A DNA stretch of 64,000 nt, taken from contig JAOVVO010000181.1 in NCBI GenBank assembly GCA_028564675.1, positions 60,264-124,263 of the forward strand. Reading direction: 5' to 3'. Positions within the stretch are counted from its first letter, which is position 1; each line of letters starts with the position of its first letter. The DNA comes from Onchocerca lupi. Its lineage: Eukaryota; Nematoda; Chromadorea; Rhabditida; Onchocercidae. Below, piece after piece: positions 49,637 through 62,769 of the stretch. Below the pieces are notes generated by a model. The model saw only the letters and a list, made by a program, of their open reading frames with translations. It was not told the origin of the DNA and did not search any database. Both the position numbers and the translations under genes were made by a program.

Positions 49637-52600
49637 GAAAGCTCGTTTGTTTTATTTTTCTAAAAAAAATAAACAAAAAACCACTTTAATTTTACAAAGT
49701 GTAACAACAGCATCCATAAATTACGAAATTAACAATTTGTTTGCTTTCCTCCATCAAGAAACTCTTAAAATCCCTCAAATAGAAGAAATCTTTAGAAAAC
49801 AACATCCGCCTTTATATTTGGGTATGAAAGATTCTAAAATAACAGTTGGAGTTGCATGGCATAAGAAGATGGAAGGGAATCATTATAAGAGCTGCGAACG
49901 AACCATCATCATACGATTATACAAGCCTTACACTGAATAATTTAAAATATCTATCTTCTTTTTCACATTCATGGTTTGAGCAAAATACATGAGATGATTG
50001 TAGTGAAAGATCAGACGCTATTCCTAGTTCGATTTTATTTGAAAACAAAAGTAGCATAAATTGAATTCAAACACTCCTCGAAAATGCATTTGACAGGAAT
50101 ACATCAGCAAAGAGTGCCCTGATAATCTGAATAATTCATATTCTACCTGAGATAACAATAAAAATCTAAAACCACACAGGAAAGAAGAAACCATCAGCAA
50201 ATCCCGGGTATACTATATCTTGCTCATTACCAACACGCACACATTAATGCAATTCTAGTTAATAACCCCTAAAACGGTTTGGCCAGATCATCGTGACATA
50301 TGTGGTTGGACAGAAAATTTTGCGAATGAAAGGTGAGAAAGAGAGATAGTTGGGAAATAGCACTAATATTACCATGGAGAGGGGAAAAAGACATTGTGCA
50401 TCAAGAATATGCAGAATGAATAGATTTGCCAGTTTCTAACAAATAATACGATCTAAGGACATTTTGTAAAAAAGAAAAAGAAAATAAATGTAAAACCAGA
50501 AAGGGAGAGAAACAGACAAAAACGAAAATGAACAGTTAAAGTCTCTTGCATTATAACCTACTTGGATTATTGTCATTATTGCACAACTTGGACAGTACGA
50601 AAATGATTTCCCTTAGGATTGAAATGTTTCAAAAGGAAGTTGTTTTAAATGGTCGTCGGTGACTATCATTATGTTATTGGTAAGATAGGTGTCATCCCAA
50701 TGACTACATGTTGGGATGATATGCGATTATCACTATTAACAGTTATCACCTGAGTGAGAAGTAACATTTATAAGCAAACAACATCTCCTTGTAGAAGTAA
50801 GGAAATTTTGAAGTGATAAACGTACGACATGAATATTAATGAAGAAATTTGGGGAAATTTTGGTGAGTAAATTTGAAATAAATTTCATTCATGGAATTAA
50901 TACATCATTTCTTTTTTTCTCAAAAAATTAGAGAGGATCAGTTGGTTTTTAGCGATTCATTTAAAAAAAAAAAGAAAAGGATCAATTTATCCTATGCTGG
51001 TTGAAATGCTGACCTGTATTGTTTACTATTAAAATCAGTTCATTATGTGTTCATCCATCTTTCCATCTGATGGAGTCTTTTTATGAATGACGCTACTTTG
51101 GGGAATATGATCTAGAATACTATCATATCGCTGATTGCAATACTTAAAAGACTTATCTGAATAGCTATCTTTAATATTTCATTGACATCAATGGTGGTAT
51201 AATGAAGAGTTGTGTATCAATATATCGAGGAGGGGATGATTTTAGCAATATGTTTATATGTAACTATCATTTGCAAATCAATTTTTTTTTCGTTGAGATA
51301 AGAGCCCACCTACTTTTCATGAAGGCATATTTCATGTGACTCGTTGAAGTGATGTTGTACTTTTCAGCGCTGGGCTGTCACTCTGATAGGTTACTTTTGT
51401 GATAATAACTTACTCATAATCACTCATTGAAGTAATACTTTAAAATATCAGTAAATTGCGTAATGAAATTCATTCATTTACCGATAAATCATTGATACTT
51501 CGCGATGGCCAAATGGATCTTGTCTAATCATTCTGCAATTATCTTATTAATAATATCAGGTGTTCTGATCATTCTTTGCTCAGAAACAAAACTTACTTAC
51601 TCATTTAATATTATATAACGAAAGTTTTCCAATGAAAGAAATTTTTAAAATTCATTGTAATGTCTAATTTCAACAAATAAGAATATTATGTATGCATCCT
51701 TTGGCCATGAAATTTTTAAGATTTATAGCCCACTTTGTATTCCATCAACATCTGTAGTTCGATAACTTGAATTTGTAAGGTATCATATAAATCAGTCTCT
51801 TTATATTAAATTCTTAATTTTTCAAATTCAGTCATAAGTAATTGTTAGCAAGTAATTGTTTTTTCAATGATTTCATTATTCTATGCGAAATTGTTCATAA
51901 ATATGGGATTTTCAAAAGAGTTTAATTCGGAATAATAAGAGGAAGAGAGAAAATTGGAATAAGATAAAGGACGGGGGAATCAACTCCGAATAAAGTCTTT
52001 GATAAATTGGAAAAATGACTAGTGCGGGAGCGAAAAAAAAGTCCCTTTCTTGTTAAAAAAAAAAAAAAAGAAAAAAAAAAACGTAATTGCCACAGAGCTG
52101 TTATGATAATGGTTAGTAGTAGATTCTCCATTTTCATGCAATGTGGGGAAATTTCTAGAAAAAAACAACAGGGATCATTTCTGTTCTCTTCCCTTTTCCT
52201 GCTCATACCAATTTAATTGATTTCTAGCTTTTAACTTCCGTAATAGCCTTGTTATCTATTCACATAGCATTTTACTGACCTGAAAAGAATTTATTGAATT
52301 AACCTGTTAATAATGAAACATGAAAAAGAGGAAGCATGAGAAATGACATGGTAAGAGAAGGATTCATATATATTCTTATAGTACGAACAGTTCATTTTTC
52401 ATCAGTTTTCATTTCACTCTCCTGTTCAGCTACTCAGTTTACTTCTGCCTGAAATATTCCAAACGAAGTCTTTAACATGGGAAAGTTATCGAAACTAAAC
52501 TGTTACATCACGTGGATTTGATGTCTTATTACTCTGAAGACATTTCATTAATGTGTTCACGTTAGATTAGATTGGAGGAAATTTTATTTTAATATGAGGG

Positions 52601-54796
52601 AATGAATACATGTTAATTTTTCAGAACTTTCATTGTTCTTTTTTTAGAATTTCCAAGATTTTCTAAAATGGAAATCCCTCTGTAGGGGAAGCTTTCGAGA
52701 TAATCTCATCTTTATTTTCTTTAAAAAAATTCCAAAAATTATATTTTTATTCTTTCTCTTCGACGATTTTATCTTCTTTATTTATTAAGCTGGAAGGAAT
52801 TGATTTTTCATTTCTTATATTATTTTAAATCCAGCATAACATTCAATGTTCAATCAAATACATCCTTGATTGCTTAATTTGAAAATTTACCATTTAAATT
52901 CTATTCAGAAGAATTTAGTTCTTGCAAGTTACAACATGAAAGATTTCTAGAATATAAGAAATTTACAGTATTCATCTTAAAAAAATTTACAGCATTCTCA
53001 ATGTTTATTAATGCCTACCTTCTTTCCTGGATAATTCAACTGCCAAATCAAAAATTTTTGTTTACTCAATCTTTGAATAATTTTCAAAAATGAAAGAAAA
53101 CAAAATAAATGCAGCTTTACTGTCACTTTACCTACAAATGACATTTAAAGAGATGATTTTCTGATCCGATTTAAACAATCTACGATATTTAATAATTATG
53201 ACAAGTGCTTAAATTGCGATGACTGCAGAAAAGATACTAATGATGTGATAAACAATAAATAATAAAACCGCGTTTTTGCAATGCGGGCTGTAGAAGTTGG
53301 CAATGAGCTCATCTCATCCATGTATTTGTTTACTTGATTAGTTGTTAACATTAAAGTAATGAATACATTTATCTTCATTCTATTCCTATCTTTACACTCT
53401 CATTAAATCTATTCTCCATGAAAAAGTCCAGGAAAATAGCAATCAAGAATGTTTTTGACTAAGTCCTTTTTTTTTTCGTAATACTTAATTTTGGATGTAT
53501 GAAAACGTTGGTATATTCAAAGATTATTGAATTATTCTTCGAACTGAAACTAACCTTCTTTGAGCGTATTTATGTGAATTGGTATTCAATTTAAATAAAC
53601 ATAATTTCCTCCTAAGCAGCGCCTGTTAAACAACAACAATTGCCAAAAGTTTCTTTCTTATCTATTTGACCTATTTCCATTATTAATAATTCTCAAAAGT
53701 TTAATGGAATAGAAGTCTTTTTATCAACACTTTATAATATTAATCACTTTTAGCCTTCATTAATGGATTGAAATTCTGTCCTTTTCGGAATTTAATCTTT
53801 ATTAGTAACTCAAAAAAAGAAAAGAGATCCTCACCATTATTGTTCGTGGTATTAGATAATTATGATATGTAAGATCTATTTCTTTATCTTTCCCATATAT
53901 TTTGATATCATATTTCAAGCTAAAGCTATCATTTCCTTGGCTAATGACTAGTGACTATATTGACAAACGAGAATCTTAACAAATGATAGAGATATGTATA
54001 TTCATAAAGATTGTTGAAAAATGATAGATTCATTATATATTCATAGAAGCAAATATTTTTTGGAAGTAATAGTTATATATTCATGGAGACAAATATTTAT
54101 TGAAAAATAATACATTCATTGTCGTCATAATTAGTTTTTAATTTGAATACTAATAACTTGTTATTGCAATGAGGAAGTATATGTTACTATTACAAGTTTC
54201 GATTGGATTCACTAGTCTTCTCAAGTTTTATTGAATTTTTTCTTTCCTTTTTTATGACAGATCTCTGTTTATATGCTTCTTCAATATTGCTAAGTGCAAA
54301 ATTAATATAAAAATGATATGCATAAAAAATACCAAAGTTTTTTTTTTCCAAAAATTTAATATCCTCAAAGACCTTTGCATGGCAAGTGCTTTATATTAAA
54401 AGCGAAAAGTGATATAATAATAAACTTACACGACAAATAATTTATAGGAAAATTTCTCATACTCTCTTCAATTTAGCTAATGTAGAGATTTTTGATTAAT
54501 TTTTTTTTTTTTTTTTTTATCGTATTTGTGTCACAAATTAATAAACTATAAATGTGAAGCTATTAGGACATTAATGGTTTCTGCAGCTAAGTTGTATACC
54601 TTTTGAAAGATAAAACAATCTATGGTCGATTTTAAGGTAAAGGTGCAAATTAATGAAAAAAAAAGTGTGGCACTACTTTTATTGAGAAAGCTCTTATGCT
54701 GAGCAAAATTTAATTTTTTATCTTTTCGATGGTTTCACATAACGATTAATATTGTATTAATATCAGCAATAGACGAACAAAAACGTTGCTTTTTAG
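49637..54796. other. Intergenic region
   Basis: About 5.2 kb without a recognisable gene. The first part should contain the rps-6 promoter. A plus ORF at 49593-49940 overlaps the rps-6 start and is not supported. A 9-bp hairpin (TCATCCCAA / TTGGGATGA) lies at 50692-50719. Imperfect repeats of about 50 bases lie at 53983-54120. Confidence 0.5.
53983..54120. repeat. Degenerate tandem repeat
   Basis: Three imperfect units share ATGATAGA/AATAGTT, TATATTCAT and GAAGCAAATATTT or GAGACAAATATTT words. Boundaries are approximate. Confidence 0.5.
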
Positions 54797-54804
54797 GTAA
54801 GGCA

Positions 54805-54858
54805 ATGGTATCCATCATACTTGTTACTCAAATGTTGATGAAAATTTTGAGATGTTAG
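54805..54858 (+). promoter_or_regulatory. Overlapping upstream ORF before the GTPase-like gene
   Basis: After a TTTTTAG acceptor ending at 54796, an ATG at 54805 opens 17 codons and stops at 54856-54858, overlapping the main ATG (54852) in another frame. It would only matter if the mRNA begins at that acceptor. Confidence 0.3.
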
Positions 54859-57800
54859 GCTCACAGTCTCTGAGCTTTTTCCTAAATCGAGCAACAAAAT
54901 CATTCCGTTCAAGTAATCGCCTTGAAGTCTCATCTAAAAATAATGATCATCAAAAAAAGACACGGATGCATCATTATTCGATCAATAATCAACAAAAGCA
55001 AAATTTACTTCGATCTCTAGATACGTTATCTATATCGAATTTATATGGTCCACATCATATCAAGTAAGTGATAAGAATAAAATTTAGTTATATTTTCTAT
55101 GCTTCAAATGTATGTAATATGCCTCGTTATTTTATTTGTCAATTCAGGTGAAATTCAAATTTTAATTCTTATAACTTACAATCATCACTTTGCGAAAAAA
55201 AAGAAAAAAATAACTTTAAACAGTCACTTCACTACATTTTAGATGAAATTCTTTAAAAAAAACACCTGAAAAGTTGTTGATAAAACTATTATAACTTCCA
55301 GGAGTTGAAGCTTAATTCGAGATTGTATCTGACAAAACTTATTTGTGCCATGATTAGATGAAAATAAAAGATGAAAATAATGCATTGTTAGGAAGAAGAT
55401 TGAATGCCAAGTACCAATATAGATCAAATTAATGAGCTAAGAAAGTCCTCTTCTTTATATTAGGAAGTGAATGAGACCGAAAAAGGAATTATAGTTGAAA
55501 ATGATGGAAAGTTCTAAAAAATTTTCCATTTAGAATAAACATTGAATTGTGAGAATATAGAGTAGAACCAATGGTGCCTATTGCAATGTGTCTAGTAGGT
55601 TGGGCCATGGGACCCAAAATAAGGTTGTAAATAGCAAATTGCTTAATGCTGTACTTGACAGATATTCATTGACTTTTACACTGACTCTTAAATTTTGATT
55701 TGGGCATTTGACTATTTCGATTCGATTTAATTTCATTCAAATTCATTTTAATGTATCATACAATACTTGAGAAAACTTTCGTTTAACTTGAATTGCTTGA
55801 AAAATTAGTTTTTAGTTTATTTAATTATTAAATTCAAAAGTCTCATTAGATAGGTGTAGGATTCATAATTTGATTTTGCAAGTGAAATATTGATAGATTC
55901 AAGATGAGGTAAACGGTTGTTATGAACTTTAGAACTGATTATTCCATTATTGTGGCAGACTGTGGTGAATGTGATTGCTCGACATTCATTCATAAGTTGC
56001 TCAGATCAACTGGCAAAAGCATTACAACAGGTAGGTACTGGTACTTAATTCATTTAAAAGCATGAATCTACATATTATGATTGCTCACATCATATACATA
56101 ATTAAAAATTCTTAATAAATTTAAATAATTAGTAGAATATACGGCATTTCATTTTATTTCCCATCTTACTCTTTACTATTATGTATGCAAGGATATTAAC
56201 TCCGCGCTACAATTGTGCTGAACTTGCAATCGTTTGCTGTAATAAATAGAATTTTTGATGTGAAAAGGTTATGAAAAGAGTTGAAATGATTAACAATTTG
56301 CAGATCGTCAAGCCAATGTGATATCGTTTCGAGTCGACAACTTAGTAAAATATTTGACTTTGGTTGAAGTGAACTTCGAAAAAGTAGAAATTCGAGTTTT
56401 TAAAAATAAAATTTGAATTAACTGTAGCATATTAAGAAATTCTGGAAGTAATGGCATCATTTTTTTTTTTGCAACTGTGATCATAACTTGTAGTTTTCAG
56501 TGAATATATAACAAATGAATTAATGATTTGTAATATTAATTATAAATATTTAATTTATAGTTTTTTAAATGACAGCTACACTACTTAATGTTAAATTCAT
56601 GCAAATGAATAAACATGATTGCAGAGTACTGAAATGAAAAAAAAGGTTCAGAATTCGGTACCTCATGTTTCTTCATTACCTAATCAATGATATGTTCATG
56701 GGATATAAAATATTTATTGAAAACTGCAAAAGAATATAAAATATATGTATTGAAAATTTTGAGTTTAAACTAAATTCAGTTTTGTCATTTTCAGGTTTTA
56801 AATGAATAAATTACTAATGAATCAAAATTAATTCTCGAGAAATTTTTGCCTTTATTCATAAACATAAACTGAGCAAGAAATACATTAATTATTCTTTAAT
56901 TATGCACTTGAATGCCAAAATAGCATTCAGAATCTCGTTTTCAATTTACTTAACACTATCGATGTACAAATCTTTTTTTTTTGATTTTGAAAAATTCTCT
57001 TTAAAGTTCTTTCCGGATTACATGCTATAGCAGTCATGAAACATTTATCATTCTTTATCATTTGCCCAAAGAAAACGAATGAATTGACAAGCAATACTTT
57101 TTTCTAGCAAGTATAAAAAATAAAAAACATTTAATAAGTTTTGAAACATTAACCAAAATTAAATGTCATATATTTTAATAATTGAAAAATATTAATATTT
57201 AATTATAAATTTGTTAATGAAAACTACTGAAAGTTTTTAATTCATATTTTCTTAGCATTTAAAATAAAAAAAAATAATTGGCCCAAAACTGATTAATAAA
57301 TAATCTATTGCTGATTTATAAAATAAAATAAATCATTGTTCAATACACTGAGATAAGTTTATTTTCATTTCTTTTTGATTTTTTCAGAAAGATAAATTTA
57401 GGCTGAGATAGGAAAACTCACTACTGCTTATCTTGAGTGAACTAAGAGAAACATCACAAACCTCTCATAACTATCAATAATACCAGTCCCCCTGTTGAGG
57501 AATTGTTAGAAATCATTTTATATTTCAATATGTCTATGTTGCAAGATACTTAGAACTTTTAAACCATTGTAAGATTATTGAATCAATAGGAAATCCATCA
57601 CAAAAATATGGAACCATAACAGATCACCGTACATTTCTAAAAATTCAATGATTTAGTCTTGATTGAACAATCTGCAAATTGACGTTTTAGCATGATCTTT
57701 GGTCTACTCTGGATTTCGATGGTTGCATGCTTCTTTATTCACCGAAGGACTTACACTCTTATAAATATGCAATGAAAAAACTTTGTAAGTATCATTGCTT

Positions 57801-59225
57801 TTTTATCTGTTATTCCGATGTAATTTCTTTGTTCAAAAAACATGCAATTCTAAAAATCCGGATTTTTTTTTTTGAAATGATAGTAGATTTTTTACGTGGA
57901 AATAGTTCGCAATTTTCAGCGCAATTAAAAGATCTGAAAGAGAAATATTTACTTTGGTTGATCGGTATCGCTTCGGATCCAGCTTTGCCGTTAACTAAAC
58001 CAAGGATTATATCATATGAACGTAACTTTTCTGAAATAATCTTTAGAGTGATCTAGAGAAAGAATTATCCAGTCGTTTAAGTATGGTAAAGTCCTTATTC
58101 TAAAAGAAGCAAAATGGCAGGCTTAAACAGCCAAGAAATAAAGATAATAAATTTGAAATATTGTCCAAATAGAAAACAGCACGATAGTAAAACAAAGATT
58201 GTGAGCTTTTAAACTTTTTTGCTGTCATATTTCCATGTTTTTTTCTTTCAGAGGCTAAAGCAGAATCCTCAAAAATGAATGCACGGTACTGGGAAGTAAT
58301 ACCAGATGGAAAAACACCGAGGAGTCCATTAATACATTATCAGATCGTTATGGAACTAATATCTCTAATCAGTAATTCCGAAATTGACACATTTTCTCCG
58401 AACAAGATTACTTTTGAATTCAATAAAAGCTCGCAAGTGATACGGAAAGTGTCTAGAAGTTGTGAATATATTTCATTCACATAAATTCTAAATCGCTTTC
58501 TACATTAATAATTAAATGACATGTATGTAAAATGCGCAGGTTTATATGCCAGATTATTTATTTGTCTGATTTTCTCAAATTTCATTTCACTAATAATGGC
58601 GAGAATTAATCTCAATCATTCCATTTCTGCTTTAAAAATAAATATTATAATTGTCATACAGCAAGTGATAGAAAAACAACTGCATAAGTTTTATAACTCT
58701 CAGATTAAATTAAACTTAGTAGAAGTCATCAACCTTTAAAATTCTCAAATTTTTTCTATTGCTATAAAAAGGTTATTAAAATAAATACTTTAAAAAAGTC
58801 TTTTATGTCAAATTCCTTAGCCATTTCCTTTTAAGCAATTTGTGCTAGCAGGAAATTCAGCGCAACACTTCCTTTGATAATGCATTTTTTTTTACATGAT
58901 ATTTTTAATTTTTTTTTTTTTTTTTTGTAATATTTCTAAACTAACTTCTACTTAGAAAAATCGATCGATGTCAGTTTCTTTTTTGCATTCTTTCATTTTT
59001 CAATAATTTTGACAAATAATCTGTCAGTAAATTTAATTGTACTATCTATTTCGTTATTATTTTGCTGACTTGTTTGATAAATTTATTTCCAAAAACAAAT
59101 TGTTTTGAAGAAAAGCAAATGAATTTCATTTATTGTTTATTTAATTAGAAATTCAGAAACTAGTAGAAGAATTTATGAGAAGGAAGAAAAGTAAGGATGG
59201 ATTCGATAATGCATTTGGAAATTGA
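54852..59225 (+). CDS. Divergent Ras-like small GTPase lacking P-loop residues (probable pseudo-GTPase)
   Basis: Seven exons join in phase to 272 residues: 54852-55063, 55933-56030, 56304-56383, 57691-57784, 57884-58021, 58252-58371 and 59149-59225 (TGA). Residues 1-70 are a Ser/Asn/Lys-rich extension. A Ras-like fold follows: first strand and loop YSIIVADCGECDCSTFIHKL (74-93), third strand and helix DGCMLLYSPKDLHSYKYAMK (140-159), LLWLIGIASDP (184-194) and ISYEQAKAES...YWEVIPDG ending in HYQIVMELISLIKIQKLVEEF. Against the canonical GxxxxGK[S/T], this has A79, C84, D85 and C86, so the catalytic lysine and Mg-binding Ser are gone. NKxD reads IASD (190-193) and the SAK loop is replaced. There is no CAAX prenylation signal. 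The fold assignment is my reading; loss of nucleotide binding is inferred. The donor of exon 3 could instead lie at 56369, removing five residues. Reading through exon 6 to 58484 is the retained-intron alternative. Confidence 0.7.
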
Positions 59226-60678
59226 CCTTCCAGATTCTTCGTTTAAAAAAAGCTATTTTTTGCAATCAGTTTCATTACTATCATTGCTGTTATGTGGAGC
59301 CAATTCAATTATTGAAAAAAATTCTTATGCTATTAAAATGTTTCTGTACTAACTTTTGCAAAGAATTGCCTTCCGAATTATCAAGGAAAAATACTTTTTT
59401 AGTGAGATCAGACATGAACTCTAAAGTTCAATTTTAGTAATTTCAAAAATTAATCCAAAATTTAAGCTTCTTCGTGTGCAGGTGTGAATCATAATATGCT
59501 TCAGTTTTTCGAATGAGACATGTGAATAAATAGAAAACAATGAAAATTCAGTATCGGATAATGAAAATGGGAACATAAAAAAACTTTAGGAATTTCATCA
59601 TTAGCCAAACTTTTATCAAGAGACTGACGAAGTATAAATATGCCGATAGATTGAAAGATTACGAGGTCAGGAAAAATTTAATATGTGAATCTTTATAATG
59701 CAGTTGAGGTAATCATAACTCTGGAATCTACTTTTCACTTTTATTCTGAACTTTAATGCAAGAAGGATTTTTAAAACTGACATAAATTGATATGAGACTG
59801 TTTATTTAATTAGTTTATCATTCTGCCATCATATCATTACTATCATATCTTATTATTTGCCTTGCAAGAAATAATTCTGGCTTTAACAGGACGGTGATGC
59901 AAATTCATAACGATTCATAACGATTGAATGATATTTATGTTTTGAAAAACAATTGCTCAAAATTAAATTTTAATTAGTATTTTTACTAGGGAAACTGTCA
60001 ATTTCAATGCAAGTAATAGTTTGAAATGATTAAAAAATCAATTTTCCGTTAATGTAACAAATTTTAGATTAATTTTTTCAGTTAACTGGATGCAAAATGT
60101 TAGCAAAATATGCCTATATACTTCTTGTTGATTGCATGCTCTTAGAAAAAAAGGACAACAATTATCAAGTTAAGCAGGGTATAAGCTGAAAATGTTATTT
60201 TGAATTTTGCAAAAAACGGAATTATAGGATTTCTACATTTCACTTCCGCATCAGACAATTATCTTTTTTCGTAACAGTTTTCACATTTGTTAGGGGAAGG
60301 AAGCAAAAACGAATAATTCATTTGCTTGCTCAACAAAGTAATACATTTAGCTTGCCGCATGTATAATGCAAATAAGTTTGATGATATATTACGAAGGCTG
60401 CTCCCACTAAATTTTTACCGCAGTGAAGCTAAACATCTTTGTGGTTGATATAAATAACTATCTGTGAAGACTGCTTAACTAAATTAACTTGGAAATAATG
60501 ATAAATGAAATTGGGGAAAGTTTAATTAAAGTTTCATTTCGTTCGGATATGATTAATCGTATTTCATTTTATAAAATGTGCAGTATCTTCAAAAATAAAA
60601 ATATAATAAATAAATGAAATGCTGCTATAAATAAATTGCTCAATTTCCTCAAAGAAAAAAAAGAAAAAAAAATTGAAA
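59226..60678. other. Intergenic region
   Basis: About 1.45 kb with no gene seen. It includes the 3' flank of the GTPase-like gene. The plus ORF at 59222-59437 starts inside its stop codon and looks like chance. Confidence 0.45.
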
Positions 60679-60826
60679 TCATCTGTTTGAAAGATTCCTA
60701 ACATACATTTCTTTGGCTTTTGAAGCTTCTGTTGGGGATTTAAATAAATTCACTATTAATGTGGTGAATCCAACTGTAAACCAAACAGCTTGCTTCATGA
60801 TAAATTGGCTGCCCTCTGTTTCTTCA
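60679..60826 (-). CDS. Candidate terminal exon of an unrecognised minus-strand gene
   Basis: On the minus strand an acceptor (TTATTTCAAG, plus-strand CT at 60827-60828) is followed by 48 open codons and TGA (60679-60681). The reading is EETEGSQFIMKQAVWFTVGF, then a short hydrophobic run and KSPTEASKAKEMYVRNL. It suggests one membrane helix with a charged C-terminal tail. Composition is clearly better than the surrounding noise, but I find no upstream exon and recognise no family. It could also be a relic. Confidence 0.3.
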
Positions 60827-61689
60827 CTTGAAATAATGGAAAAAATAAACTGAATTAGATGTATTAAAACAAATATGATTGACTAAAGAATTTATCTCAA
60901 ATAACTTAAACTAATCGATAAAAATGAGTTGTTTCACAAAAAGGACTAAAATAAGTGATTGAAAAAAAGGTTTTAGCCGTTTGAAGGAAAATTCTGTTAA
61001 AAATAGTAATAAATCTCTTTTTAATAAAAAATAAAATATTTATAAACATTTCTAATAAATGTTGTTCGATATTATCAATTTACTTTAATCCGTATAATAA
61101 TTCCTTCATTTTTTGTTTCGGGGAACCTTGTAACTGCAAATCTATTCAAAAAGTTCTTTCAGAAGCATTTGTCACTCCATTCGTAGCCCATTGGAATGCA
61201 AATGCAAATGAATTCGATTTTTATACTGAATGCCGAGTTTTTCAATCAAAAGTCTATGATGCAAAATGCGTCTGAAAAATTCGAAACATGACTTATTATG
61301 AACAAGGAGTGTTGAAGATCGAAAAGCGCGAAAACGGTTTCAAATGGATCAACAGATAAACATATTTCCCGCTAAAATGCTCCATTAACAGATAAACAAA
61401 GCAGGATCGACAATCATGATGTAACACATTGGATATCAGGAGAGGAGGGAGAGCCCTCGAAAGGAATTAAGAGATCCATATTTTGGGGCAGGATCAGTTT
61501 TCTACAAGTTACTACGACGACCAAGCAATAGTTTCAAGTTTTCTATACAGACGCAGCGGCAGTTCTACAACGACAAAGATCGATTCATCAATAACAACAA
61601 TTCGATAGATTTCAGATCAATACGAGCAACAAAAAGAAGAGTATTCCACTGATCAATATGCCGGGATATCCTCTGACACTGTTTGTCGA
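60827..61689. other. Region between the candidate exon and the Helitron tail repeats
   Basis: No firm gene. A plus-strand open stretch ending with TGA at 61273-61275 reads coding-like over about 50 codons (KSIQKVLSEAFVTPFVAHWN and onwards). It lacks a start codon and clear splice sites. The stretch 61310-61600 is less AT-rich than average and may belong to the mobile element. Confidence 0.35.
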
Positions 61690-62430
61690 AAAAAGTTATC
61701 TATAAAAATGTAAATGTTCCCTGTTACAAATGATAAATCTCCGGAAGTTCTCCACCAGTTGTTTTTAAATTTTGACACAACCTTATATTCGAATAGACCA
61801 TCTTTTTTTATATAGATAACTTTTTTTTTTTTCACGTGTCACGTCCATGACAATTAAATGTAAATAAGAGCTAAATTTTCTGACCCCGCCCCGCATCGCG
61901 CCTTCATGAACGGACAGAATTTATTTACCACACGTTCTTCCTGCATTGACTGCGGTTGCTTCCTCCGATGTTTCAAGTTCCTCATCGATTGATTTGAAAT
62001 TTTCATACCTTTGCATTGCATTCGAATAGACGAGTGTTTTTAAATAGATAAGACGAGTAATTCAAGTTTTTCGCCAATTTTTTGCTTTATGAGGGATGTA
62101 ATTCGTTTACTTTTTAATTTGTGGGGAATGTAGTTGTGTCCAGAAATGTCTGGATCATGACAGTGTATAAAGAAATGTTTCCTTCAAGCAATTTTGTGAA
62201 TTATCCCTTCTAATATTAGGCTAATATTACTTCTAAGATTAAATCGTGTCTTGGATTGCCTCTTTGTCGTAAATGTTTAATGTTCATTTTGACACAACGT
62301 TTCAAGTGTTAACCCATTGATTTGGAATTTTGATACAACGCAGCATTCGAATAGGCACGTTGTTTTTGTATGATACATTTACTTTTTACCTGTCACACCT
62401 GTGACAAATAAAAGTAAGTGAGCGGATAAA
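61690..62430 (-). repeat. Array of related Helitron-tail repeats
   Basis: Three related blocks (about 61702-61820, 61964-62050 and 62286-62400) share TTTGAAATTTT or GAATTTTGATACAAC, then a CATTCGAATAG or TATTCGAATAG core, then a T-rich run. Two also carry a TGTCAC...GTGAC or ACGTGTCACGTC word. They sit just past the C-terminal end of the helicase remnant, where a Helitron 3' end is expected. The block at 21594-21715 is another copy. Confidence 0.55.
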
Positions 62431-62769
62431 CCTATTAAACAAGAACAACTCCAAGCGCAATTGCACTACCATGGGTCAAAAGTACCAATAAGATCGAAAG
62501 TATTTTGATAATCTTTAAAAAAATACGCTTAATTTCTGCAAATTCAAAGTGGACGTGGCCTTTAATATGCAACATTCAGTAAGCTCGGTAAAGTATGCAC
62601 GTATTTTAATGCGACGTTCATTCATAACTTCAAAACAATAGACAAAAATTTTCGGATATTTAAGATTTTGAACAAACGAACATTTACGGCTGTTAGTACC
62701 TTTTAATAGCATATATAATTTTTTTTCAGTAGCAACAGTTCAAAAACTCAACTGAGCAGTTTTTTTTTT

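Noticed and set aside
58275..58484. Open reading continuing past GTPase-like exon 6 to a TAA at 58484
   Set aside because: Splicing at 58371 into 59149-59225 gives a C-terminal helix with normal small-GTPase spacing; the read-through extension is Ser/Phe-rich and fits nothing.
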